From the NCBI RefSeq assembly GCF_013362995.1, contig NZ_JABWDV010000222.1:1-43230 (forward strand): a stretch of 43,230 bases of DNA, read 5' to 3'. The DNA is from Streptomyces sp. TRM64462 (GTDB taxonomy: Bacteria > Actinomycetota > Actinomycetes > Streptomycetales > Streptomycetaceae). Every line of letters starts with the position of its first letter. Within the stretch, counting starts at the first letter, position 1. The notes under the pieces are model-generated. The model ran no database searches. It saw only the letters and a program-made list of their open reading frames with translations, and was not told the DNA's origin. Positions 27,141-34,560 of this stretch are shown one piece after another. A program made the position numbers and the translations under genes.

Positions 27141-27800
27141 TCAGTTGTCGCCCGGCGCGGTGGTCGGCGCGGGACCGGTGAAGTCGCCGCCGTCGACCGC
27201 CTTGCTGTACTCGTTGCGCACGATGTCGTGCTGCGTGAACCTGTTCCCCGCCCACCGGAAGGTGACCACGTCCTCGCCGGACGGGTACGCGACCGGGTCG
27301 TCCTTCTCGTACCGCTGCTTGGTGACGATCAGGTCGCCGCGGTCGATCGCCGAGTACACCGCGGGCTCCTCCAGTGCGAACACGTTCTCGTACGTACGGT
27401 CGTCGTCCCGCAACCGGTACACATACGTTCCTATGCCGACGGCGTCGCCGCACGTCAGCACGTTCACGACGACGTCCGGCGCCCCGGTGCCGGTGAGGTT
27501 CCCGTACGAGGTGTCGACCGGGTACGCGTCCGCGACGCACGGCTTCAGGTCGTTCTTGACGCGCTCGCTGACCTTCGGATCGTCCTTGATCAGCCGTACG
27601 ACGTCCACGCGCCGGAACGCCGGCGACGAGGAGGCCGACGGCGTCGGCGTGGCCAGCGCGGGACCGCCCTGGTCCTGCGGCGCCGCGCCCTCGTCGCGCG
27701 CGCCCGTGCCGCCGGTGGAGCACCCGGTCGCGAACAGGCCGACGGCGGCGAGCACGGTCACGGCCACCGCCGTCGTACTCGCCGCCCTGGGACCGGTCAT
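27141..27800 (-). CDS. cseA: CseA, lipoprotein modulating the SigE response
   Basis: A 219-aa lipoprotein. The N-terminus has a hydrophobic export segment ending in the lipobox ATGC (LFATGCSTGG), so Cys27 should be lipidated. A Thr/Ser/Pro linker precedes a globular domain (FRRVDVVRLIKDDPKVSERV, DVVVNVLTCGDAVGIGTYVY, GNRFTQHDIVRNEYSKAVDG). In S. coelicolor CseA is an extracytoplasmic negative modulator of the CseBC response. ATG 27800 is chosen because it immediately precedes the signal sequence; the frame is open further upstream only through repeats. Sixty-eight bp containing a perfect inverted repeat separate it from sigE. Confidence 0.9.
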   Translation of the reverse strand: MTGPRAASTTAVAVTVLAAVGLFATGCSTGGTGARDEGAAPQDQGGPALATPTPSASSSPAFRRVDVVRLIKDDPKVSERVKNDLKPCVADAYPVDTSYGNLTGTGAPDVVVNVLTCGDAVGIGTYVYRLRDDDRTYENVFALEEPAVYSAIDRGDLIVTKQRYEKDDPVAYPSGEDVVTFRWAGNRFTQHDIVRNEYSKAVDGGDFTGPAPTTAPGDN

Positions 27801-27809
27801 GCCGCCGTT

Positions 27810-27826
27810 CCGGCCGTTCCGGCCGG
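27810..27826 (-). terminator. Hairpin between sigE and cseA (possible attenuating terminator)
   Basis: Perfect 7-bp stem CCGGCCG/CGGCCGG with a 3-nt loop, 43 bp after the sigE stop and 10 bp before the cseA start. In S. coelicolor most sigE transcripts are reported to end just after sigE, so this is a natural candidate. There is no U-run. Three 9-bp GCCGGTCAC repeats at 27821-27850 adjoin it. Confidence 0.4.
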
Positions 27827-27868
27827 TCACGCCGGTCACGCCGGTCACGCCGTTCTCGCGTCTGCCGT

Positions 27869-28477
27869 TCAGGCCGCGCACCGCTCCTGCTCCCGTCCGT
27901 GACGACGTCCGTCCGCGCGCCGCCCGGCGCGCCCCGCCCGTCCCTGCCCCCCGGCCTCGCCGCCGCCCAGTGCGCGGGCGGCGTCGATGTCCCGGCTCTC
28001 CAGCTCCTGCCGGAGGCGGGCCAGCGCCCGGTGAAGTGTGCTCTTCACCGTACCGGTCGACATCCCGAGCGCGGCGGCGGTCTCCTCGGTGCTCATCTGC
28101 TCCCAGTGCCGCAGGACGACCACGCTGCGCTGCTTCGGCGCCAGCACCTTCAGGACGTCCATGAGCAGGGCCCGGTCGGCGTGCTGCTCGGTCGCGTCGT
28201 CGACGGACGCGTCCGGGAGCTGCTCGGTCGGGACCTCCTCCAGCTTGCGGGCCCGCCACCACTCGGTACGGGTGTTGATCATGACGCGGCGGAGGTAGGC
28301 GTCGGCCAGCGTCTTGTCGGCTATGCCGTCCCAGCGGCCGTACGTACGGGCCAGGGCCGTCTGCAGCAGGTCCTGCGCGTCCACGGGGTCCGGGACGAGA
28401 CGTCGGGCGCTCCGCAGCAGGGCGTCCTGCCGGGTGCGTACGTACTCCTCGAATTCGAGCACCTCGCCGTGCGACAT
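27869..28477 (-). CDS. sigE: RNA polymerase ECF sigma factor SigE
   Basis: A 202-aa ECF sigma factor that directs envelope-stress genes. Region 2 reads VLEFEEYVRTRQDALLRSAR, DAQDLLQTALARTYGRWDGI and AYLRRVMINTRTEWWRARK. Region 4 reads LAPKQRSVVVLRHWEQMSTEETAAALGMSTGTVKSTLHRALARL. This is a near-exact match to streptomycete SigE as I know it. The C-terminal ~30 residues are an Ala/Gly/Arg-rich extension (GGGEAGGQGRAGRAGRRADG), longer than the S. coelicolor protein as I recall it. ATG 28477 follows GGAGG about ten bases upstream. It is the first gene of the sigE-cseA-cseB-cseC operon, expected to be controlled by CseB from the 28478-28781 region. Confidence 0.96.
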   Translation of the reverse strand: MSHGEVLEFEEYVRTRQDALLRSARRLVPDPVDAQDLLQTALARTYGRWDGIADKTLADAYLRRVMINTRTEWWRARKLEEVPTEQLPDASVDDATEQHADRALLMDVLKVLAPKQRSVVVLRHWEQMSTEETAAALGMSTGTVKSTLHRALARLRQELESRDIDAARALGGGEAGGQGRAGRAGRRADGRRHGREQERCAA

Positions 28478-28781
28478 CCCGAATCGCCTCCGTTTCCCCG
28501 TGACATGCGGAGGCCTGTGGCGGTCCGCATCGTTCGCTTCCGTGGCGTCAGCTTCCTGAGCCGGTCGCGCTCGCTGACATCACGAGAAACTACGGAGCTG
28601 TTGTCACGGGCCTGTCCGAAGCACCCTTCGACGGACGCACGGCTGTCCATCGGTTGTGTAACGGCCCTGTACGACCCCGCACACGCCCTGTGCGGAGCCG
28701 GTACGGGAGGCGGTGCGGCGGTGCGGGAAACGGGAAGGAGGGCGGGAGCCGGTACGGGAGGCGGTGCGGGAGCCGTACGGG
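28478..28781. promoter_or_regulatory. 304-bp sigE upstream region
   Basis: No gene is evident. It should hold the CseB-dependent sigE promoter; a GTGACA element reading leftwards near 28605 is a possible -35. At 28695-28771 the unit GAGCCGGTACGGGAGGCGG occurs twice as a direct repeat, 53 bp apart, close to the mutY 3' end. Confidence 0.4.
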
Positions 28782-29714
28782 TCAGCCCGCCGGGAGGCGG
28801 TAGCGGCCGTCCGCCAGGGGCTCGACCAGGCCGTCCGCGACCAGCCCGTCCAGGGCGCGGGCCCGCTGGACCGGGTCGTGCCACACCGCGTCCAGCGCGG
28901 CCTGCGGGACCGGGTGCCGCGCGTCGCGCAGCACGGCCAGCAGCTTGCCGCGCACCTGCCGGTCGGTGCCCGCGTACGTCTGGCCGCGCCGCGGCGGGCC
29001 GTCGTGGGCGGGCTTGCCCGCGAGGCGCCAGGCGCAGGCGCGGGCGATCGGGCAGCGCCCGCACTCCTCGTTCCTGGCCGTGCAGACCAGCGCGCCCAGC
29101 TCCATGGACGCCGCGGCCCAGCGCGCCGCCCTGCCGTCGTCGTCCGGCAGCAGGGCCCGGGCGAGCCGCCGCTCGGCGGCCGTGGTCGCGTTCGGCGGGT
29201 ACTGCACGCCGGTCACCGCGCGGGCGAACACCCGCCGCACGTTGGTGTCCAGGACCGCGTGCCGCTGCCCGTACGCGAACGACGCCACCGCCGCGGCCGT
29301 GTACTCGCCGATCCCGGGCAGCGCGAGGAGCTGGGCATGGTCGCGTGGTACGTCACCGCCGTGCCGCTCCGTTATCGCGACGGCCGCCCCGTGCAGCCGC
29401 AGCGCGCGCCGCGGGTAGCCGAGCCGCCCCCAGGCGCGTACCGCCTCGCCGGGCGCCTCGGCCGCCAGCGCGGCGGGGCGCGGCCAGCGGGCCAGCCACT
29501 GCTCGTACACCGGCAGGACGCGGTTGACCGGGGTCTGCTGGAGCATGAACTCGCTGACCATCACGCCCCACGCGCCCGCTTCGGGGCGGCGCCAGGGCAG
29601 GTCGCGCGCGTGCTGCTCGAACCACGCGATGACGGGGCCGTGCAACTGCGCGGAGGAGGCGGCGGATGAGGCGGATGAGGAGGCGGCGGGGGGAGGAGTC
29701 TCGGTCGTAGTCAT
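28782..29714 (-). CDS. mutY: A/G-specific adenine glycosylase MutY
   Basis: Removes adenine mispaired with 8-oxoguanine. 310 aa: SEFMLQQTPVNRVLPVYEQW holds the catalytic Glu55. The helix-hairpin-helix is LLALPGIGEYTAAAVASFAY, followed by HAVLDTNVRRVFAR with Asp156. A [4Fe-4S] cluster is encoded as Cys211-x6-Cys218-x2-Cys221-x5-Cys227. The protein ends with a winged-helix-like segment and appears to lack the Nudix-like 8-oxoG recognition domain, as in other short actinobacterial forms. The first ~25 residues are Ala/Ser low complexity. It lies 55 bp downstream of the PAP2 gene on the same strand and upstream of sigE. Confidence 0.93.
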   Translation of the reverse strand: MTTTETPPPAASSSASSAASSAQLHGPVIAWFEQHARDLPWRRPEAGAWGVMVSEFMLQQTPVNRVLPVYEQWLARWPRPAALAAEAPGEAVRAWGRLGYPRRALRLHGAAVAITERHGGDVPRDHAQLLALPGIGEYTAAAVASFAYGQRHAVLDTNVRRVFARAVTGVQYPPNATTAAERRLARALLPDDDGRAARWAAASMELGALVCTARNEECGRCPIARACAWRLAGKPAHDGPPRRGQTYAGTDRQVRGKLLAVLRDARHPVPQAALDAVWHDPVQRARALDGLVADGLVEPLADGRYRLPAG

Positions 29715-29769
29715 GGCACTGCTGATCCTGGCACGTCCCGTGTCCCGGGCCCCTCACCGCCGCCGTACG

Positions 29770-30537
29770 TCAGGACACGCGCCGGTGCCCCGCCGCCTCC
29801 TGGCGCTCGGTGCCCACGGCCGGCTCCCGGCGCTGCCGGTGCGCGCCGCGCTGCCGGTGCACGGTCGCCGCGCCGCCCGCACGCTCGGCCTCCGCACGCC
29901 CGGCCTCCGTGCGCCCGGCCTCTCCGCGCCCGTGCTCCGTCGCGTCACCGGGCCCGGCGAGCCACCGCGCCGCGCCGGACCGGCTGCCGCGCATCGTCTC
30001 GACCAGCTTCCGCGTCGGGCCGGTCAGCAGCCGGACGAACGCCCACACCGCGAGCGCGCCCACGACCAGGCCCGCCGCCACGTCGTGCGGGTAGTGCACG
30101 CCCACGAACACGCGCGAGAACGCCATCAGCACGGCCAGCGGCATCGTGAACCAGGCGATCCGCCGCCACGCCAGCGCCAGCGCCATGGCCGACGCGCCCG
30201 CGATGGCCGCGTGGTTGCTCGGGAACGACCAGTCCCCGTACGGCGGGCACTCCGCGATCGACGCGACCGCCCCGGCCACGGCCCGGCACGGCCGCTCCTC
30301 CTGGATGAACGACTTCAGGGTCTCGCTCACGACGTAGCCGAAGGCCGTGGCGACTGCGGTGAGCGCGGCGAGCGCCATGGCCCGCGAACCGGCGGGGCGC
30401 GCCCGCCACCAGGCGACGACGAACAGCACGCCGAACACCAGCAGTCCGGCGTCGGTGCCGATCTCGGCGAACACGTGTACCCAGTGCGGCGTTGTCTGGG
30501 CGAAGTCGGTGATGGCGCGGTAGAGGTCCTGACTCAT
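29770..30537 (-). CDS. PAP2-family membrane phosphatase (BcrC-like)
   Basis: A 255-aa integral membrane phosphatase. All three phosphatase signatures are visible: KSFIQEERP (Lys75, Arg82), FPSNHA (105-110) and SRVFVGVHYPHD (Arg142, His148, Asp152). Five hydrophobic segments fall between residues ~28 and 172. The ~80-residue C-terminus is hydrophilic, rich in Glu/Arg/Gly repeats (GRGEAGRTEAGRAEAERAGG). BcrC-type members dephosphorylate undecaprenyl pyrophosphate, which would suit the nearby envelope-stress operon; that substrate is inference and other lipid phosphates are possible. Start ATG 30537. Confidence 0.88.
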   Translation of the reverse strand: MSQDLYRAITDFAQTTPHWVHVFAEIGTDAGLLVFGVLFVVAWWRARPAGSRAMALAALTAVATAFGYVVSETLKSFIQEERPCRAVAGAVASIAECPPYGDWSFPSNHAAIAGASAMALALAWRRIAWFTMPLAVLMAFSRVFVGVHYPHDVAAGLVVGALAVWAFVRLLTGPTRKLVETMRGSRSGAARWLAGPGDATEHGRGEAGRTEAGRAEAERAGGAATVHRQRGAHRQRREPAVGTERQEAAGHRRVS

Positions 30538-30683
30538 GGTTACGGACGGTACCTGGCCCGCGGAGGCACCCGTTCACCGCCATCCGCGAGGAACGCCCGG
30601 AACGATGTGATGATCGGCAAAAACCGGCGCAGGAGCGGCGGGTGGGGCGGGAGTTGGCGACGATCTCTCGTACAGTTTGGGCC

Positions 30684-31562
30684 GTGGGATCTCTGCGCAA
30701 TCCGGTCGGGCCGCTTCCCTCCTCCATCTACTGGCGGCGGAGGGCAGTCGCCGCGAGCGTGGTCGCGCTGCTCGCCGTGCTGATCGTATGGTTCGTCAGT
30801 TCCGGTGACGACAGTGGACAGAAGGGCAGCGGCGGCGCGAGTGCGACGTCGGCCGCGCCGTCCACCATCACGCCCGGGCCCACGCCGTCCGGCCCCGCCA
30901 TCAGCTCCCAGCCGGGCGGCCGCGACGAGGCGGGCGCCACCGAGGGCGACACGGGCGGTACGGGCGGCGGAGCGGCCGGCGGCGGCGACCAGAGCGGCGG
31001 CGCGGGCGGCACCGGAGGCGGTACGGGCGCGGACGGCGGTGGCGCGAACGGCGGTACGGGCGGTACGGGCGGCTCCGCTTCCGGCGGCTCCGGCGGCAGC
31101 GGATCCGGGCCCGGCAGCGCATCCGGGTCAGCCGAGCAGGTCCCGGCGAACTCCGCCCTCCCGAACTGCGCCCCGGGCGCACTCCAGTTCACGCTCAGCA
31201 GCTCCAAGGTGTCCTACGCGCCCGGCGAGAAGCCCCGGTTCCGGCTGACCGCCCGCAACACCTCGGCCACCACATGCAAGACCGACCTCGGCCCGGCCAC
31301 GGCCGTGCTGACCATCAGCGACGACTCGGACGAGGAGATCTGGTCGTCCGAGGACTGCCCCAAGAGCTCCGGCAGCGTGTACGTCGCCGTCCCGGCGGGC
31401 GGCACCGCCACGTACACCGCCGAGTGGGACCGCCGCCACAGCACGACGCGGTGCGGCACCCCGTCGACGCGGGTCGCCGGCCCCGGTACCTACCTGGCGG
31501 AGGCGACGGTGCCGGGTGCGAAGGGCGTCCTGCGCGCGGCGATCACCCTCGCCAAGGACTGA
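30684..31562 (+). CDS. Membrane-anchored protein with Gly-rich linker and extracellular beta domain
   Basis: About 292 aa. A short cytoplasmic N-terminus (VGSLRNPVGPLPSSIYWRRR) precedes one transmembrane helix (AVAASVVALLAVLIVWFV). About 110 residues of Gly/Ser/Thr-rich linker follow (GTGGGAAGGGDQSGGAGGTG). A C-terminal domain of ~125 residues, ALQFTLSSSKVSYAPGEKPRF, RLTARNTSATTCKTDLGPAT and TATYTAEWDRRHSTTRCG, contains four Cys that may form two disulfides. The fold looks like an extracellular beta-sandwich. GTG 30684 is preferred because the frame before it lacks protein-like composition. It is convergent with disA, 16 bp from its stop. Function unknown. Confidence 0.78.
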   Translation: MGSLRNPVGPLPSSIYWRRRAVAASVVALLAVLIVWFVSSGDDSGQKGSGGASATSAAPSTITPGPTPSGPAISSQPGGRDEAGATEGDTGGTGGGAAGGGDQSGGAGGTGGGTGADGGGANGGTGGTGGSASGGSGGSGSGPGSASGSAEQVPANSALPNCAPGALQFTLSSSKVSYAPGEKPRFRLTARNTSATTCKTDLGPATAVLTISDDSDEEIWSSEDCPKSSGSVYVAVPAGGTATYTAEWDRRHSTTRCGTPSTRVAGPGTYLAEATVPGAKGVLRAAITLAKD

Positions 31563-31578
31563 TCCTCGGACGACGAAC

Positions 31579-32703
31579 TCAGACGTACCGTTCGAGGATC
31601 GACGACTCCGCGAGCCGCGACAGGCCCTCGCGGACGCTGCGGGCCCGCAGCTCACCGACGCCGTCCACGGCCTGGAGGTCGTCGACGCTCGCCGCGAGCA
31701 GCTTCTGCAGGCCGCCGAAGTGCTCGACGAGCCGCTCGATGATCGCGCCGGGCAGCCGGGGCACCTTCGCCAGCAGCCGGTAGCCGCGCGGCGAGACCGC
31801 CGAGTCGAGGGTCTCGGGCGAACCGCTGTAGCCGAGGGCGCGGGCCACGGTCGGCAGCTCCAGGAGCTCGGAGTGCGACAGCTCGTCCAGCTCGGTGAGC
31901 GCTTCCGCGACCGTACGGGACCGCTTGACCGTCGGCTCGGGCACGTAGTCCCGTACGACGAGCTCGCGCTCGGGCTCGACGCCCGCGATCAGCTCGTCGA
32001 GCTGGAGGGCCAGGAGGCGTCCGTCGGTGCCGAGCTCGACGACGTACTCGGCGATCTCGGTGGCGATCCGCCGCACCATCTCCAGGCGCTGCGCGACGGC
32101 GGTGACGTCCCGGACGGTCACCAGGTCCTCGATCTCCAGCGCGGAGAGCGTCCCCGCGACCTCGTCGAGGCGCAGCTTGTACCGCTCCAGCGTGGCGAGG
32201 GCCTGGTTGGCGCGGGAGAGGATCGCGGCGGACTCCTCCAGCACCCGCCGCTCACCGTCCACGTACAGGGCGATCAGCCGCATCGACTGCGACACGGAGA
32301 TCACGGGGAACCCGCACTGCTTGGAGACGCGGTCGGCGGTGCGGTGCCGCGTGCCGGTCTCCTCGGTGGGGATGGAGGCGTCGGGCACGAGCTGCACGCC
32401 GGCGCGGAGGATCTTGGTGATGTCCTTGTCGAGGATCAGCGCACCGTCGAGCTTGCACAGCTCGCGCAGGCGGGTCGCGGTGAACTCGACGTCCAGCACG
32501 AAGCCGCCGGTGCACATGGACTCGACCGTCTTGTCCATGCCGAGGACGATCAGACCGCCCGTGTTGCCGCGGAGGATGCGCTCCAGGCCGTCCCGCAGCG
32601 CCGTGCCCGGCGCGACCGCGCTCAGGGACGCGCGCATGAGCGCTTCGTTGCCGGAGCCTCCGCCGGACTTTCCGGGTGTAGATGCCCGGTCGTTGGCTGC
32701 CAC
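31579..32703 (-). CDS. disA: DNA integrity scanning diadenylate cyclase DisA
   Basis: A 374-aa protein that makes cyclic di-AMP from two ATP and slides along DNA, pausing at branched structures. The cyclase domain (about 25-145) has [14 protein letters not shown] (DGA, 86-88) and [15 protein letters not shown] (RHR, 119-121). A helical linker follows, then a C-terminal helix-hairpin-helix DNA-binding domain ([35 protein letters not shown]). Start GTG 32703. It lies downstream of radA on the same strand with a 195-bp spacer, the radA-disA pairing also known from Bacillus and mycobacteria, where RadA influences DisA activity. Confidence 0.97.
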   Translation of the reverse strand: MAANDRASTPGKSGGGSGNEALMRASLSAVAPGTALRDGLERILRGNTGGLIVLGMDKTVESMCTGGFVLDVEFTATRLRELCKLDGALILDKDITKILRAGVQLVPDASIPTEETGTRHRTADRVSKQCGFPVISVSQSMRLIALYVDGERRVLEESAAILSRANQALATLERYKLRLDEVAGTLSALEIEDLVTVRDVTAVAQRLEMVRRIATEIAEYVVELGTDGRLLALQLDELIAGVEPERELVVRDYVPEPTVKRSRTVAEALTELDELSHSELLELPTVARALGYSGSPETLDSAVSPRGYRLLAKVPRLPGAIIERLVEHFGGLQKLLAASVDDLQAVDGVGELRARSVREGLSRLAESSILERYV

Positions 32704-32898
32704 TGCACTCCTCCGGCTCGTACGGATGGGCGAGACCAGGGCAAAGTCTAGCGACCCGCCTTCCCGGGGGCTGCGGCTCCGACAACCTCGACGGCCGTCG
32801 CCCCGCCCCGCCGCGCCGACGCCGCCCCGCCGCCGCCTCGCTGCGGGCGGGCGGGCACAGCGGAGCCCCGCGCCGGGCCGCCCTGCCCGCGGCGCCTC

Positions 32899-34329
32899 CT
32901 ACCGCGCGCCCGCCCCCGGCTGCCGCTCCGTCTCCGCATCGTCCCGTGCCGCGCGCCGCGTCCGCGGCAGCACCCGCAGGGCCTCGCCCACGTCCGCGAC
33001 CTCCTGGACCCGCATCCCCGCCGGCACCTTCCCCGGGTCCGACGGCACCAGCGCGTGCGTGAACCCCAGCCGGTGCGCCTCCGCCAGCCGCCGCTGCACC
33101 CCCGTCACCCGGCGCACCTCACCCGCGAGCCCCACCTCCCCGATCGCGACCAGGTTCTTCGGCAGGGGCGTGTCGCTCGCCGCCGACGCCAGCGCCAGCG
33201 CCACCGCCAGGTCGGCGGCCGGCTCCGACAGCTTCACGCCGCCGACCGTCGCGCTGTAGATGTCCCGCTTGCCCAGCGCGCTGATCCGCCCCCGCTGCTC
33301 CAGCACCGCCAGCATCATCGAGACGCGGGACGTCTCAAGCCCCGACGTGGTCCGCCGCGGCGACGGGATCTGCGAGTCCACCGTGAGCGCCTGCACCTCG
33401 GCCACCAGCGGCCGCCGCCCCTCCAGCGTCACCGTCAGGCACGTGCCCGGCACGGGCTCGGCGCGCCGCGTCAGGAAGAGCCCGCTCGGGTCGGCCAGGC
33501 CCGTGATCCCCTCGTCGTGCAGCTCGAAGCAGCCGACCTCGTCCGTCGCCCCGTACCGGTTCTTGACGCCCCGCACCAGCCGCAGCCGCGCGTGCCGGTC
33601 GCCCTCGAAGTGCAGCACCACGTCCACCAGGTGCTCCAGGAGCCGCGGCCCCGCGATCGCCCCGTCCTTCGTGACGTGGCCCACCAGCAGCGTGGCCATG
33701 CCCCGCTCCTTGGACGCCCGGATCAGCGCGCCCGCCACCTCCCGTACCTGCGCCATGCCGCCCGGCGCCCCGTCGATCTCGGGCGACGCCACGGTCTGGA
33801 CCGAGTCCATGATCAGGAGCGACGGCTTCACCGCGTCCAGGTGCCCGAGCACCGCCGACAGGTCCGTCTCGGCCGCCAGGTACAGATGGTCGTGCAGCGC
33901 CCCGATCCGGTCGGCCCGCATCCGCACCTGGCTCGCGGACTCCTCACCCGTCACGTACAGCGTCGGGTGCTCCGGGCTCGCCGCCTTCGCCGCCACGTCC
34001 AGCAGCAGCGTCGACTTGCCCACGCCCGGCTCGCCCGCCAGCAGCACCACGGCGCCCGGCACGAGCCCGCCGCCCAGGACCCGGTCCAGCTCGTCCACGC
34101 CCGTCGAGCGCGCCGTGGCCTGCCGCCCGTCGACCTGGCCGATCGGCAGCGCGGCCGCCGACACCCGCCCGGCCGCCGTGGTCCGCACGGCGGGCGCCGC
34201 CCCGTACTCCTCGACCGTGCCCCACGCCTGGCATTCGGGGCAGCGGCCGAGCCACTTGGCCGTCGTCCAGCCGCACTCCGTGCAGCGGTACGACGGCCGG
34301 TCCTTCGACGATTTCGTACGGGCAGCCAT
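32899..34329 (-). CDS. radA: DNA repair protein RadA
   Basis: A 476-aa RecA-like branch-migration ATPase. The N-terminal zinc finger is YRCTECGWTTAKWLGRCPEC (Cys16, 19, 30, 33). Next come Walker A LLAGEPGVGKSTLLLDVA (99-107), Walker B LLIMDSVQTV and the RadA-specific VKNRYGATDEVG. The C-terminal Lon-like domain has AVGGVKLSEPAADLAVALAL and LVAIGEVGLAGEVRRV. ATG 34329 gives the standard start MAARTKSSKDRPSYRC; an in-frame codon ten residues upstream is not needed. It is followed by a GC-rich 195-bp spacer and disA. Confidence 0.97.
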   Translation of the reverse strand: MAARTKSSKDRPSYRCTECGWTTAKWLGRCPECQAWGTVEEYGAAPAVRTTAAGRVSAAALPIGQVDGRQATARSTGVDELDRVLGGGLVPGAVVLLAGEPGVGKSTLLLDVAAKAASPEHPTLYVTGEESASQVRMRADRIGALHDHLYLAAETDLSAVLGHLDAVKPSLLIMDSVQTVASPEIDGAPGGMAQVREVAGALIRASKERGMATLLVGHVTKDGAIAGPRLLEHLVDVVLHFEGDRHARLRLVRGVKNRYGATDEVGCFELHDEGITGLADPSGLFLTRRAEPVPGTCLTVTLEGRRPLVAEVQALTVDSQIPSPRRTTSGLETSRVSMMLAVLEQRGRISALGKRDIYSATVGGVKLSEPAADLAVALALASAASDTPLPKNLVAIGEVGLAGEVRRVTGVQRRLAEAHRLGFTHALVPSDPGKVPAGMRVQEVADVGEALRVLPRTRRAARDDAETERQPGAGAR

Positions 34330-34560
34330 GCGCCACACCGTAGCCGCGCCCAGTGACACCGCGCGCCGCCTGTGGACAACCCGCCGGACAGCCCGCCGGG
34401 CAACCCGTGTGGACGCGCCGCATATGCCCGCGCCCTATAGCGCCCACGCCTGCCACAAGGCAAAGTCCACTGTCCTCTTTTGAGGGATACGTTCACCCGT
34501 AAGGCTTAAAAGTGCCCAAGGGCTACGAAGAGTGTGCCTTCAGCCGCCTACGGTCGCCGG
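34330..34560. promoter_or_regulatory. Divergent promoter region between radA and the BACON-domain gene
   Basis: 231 bp without a supported gene. The half nearest 34561 is relatively AT-rich (TTTTGAGGGATACG near 34478, GGCTTAAAAG near 34503), as expected of a promoter. CTATAG at 34434-34439 could be a -10 for radA on the minus strand. Confidence 0.35.

Noticed and set aside
31561..31600. GATCCTCG/CGAGGATC inverted repeat as a terminator between the Gly-rich protein gene and disA
   Set aside because: The arms are 8 bp with a 24-nt loop and the right arm lies inside disA coding sequence; too weak to call.
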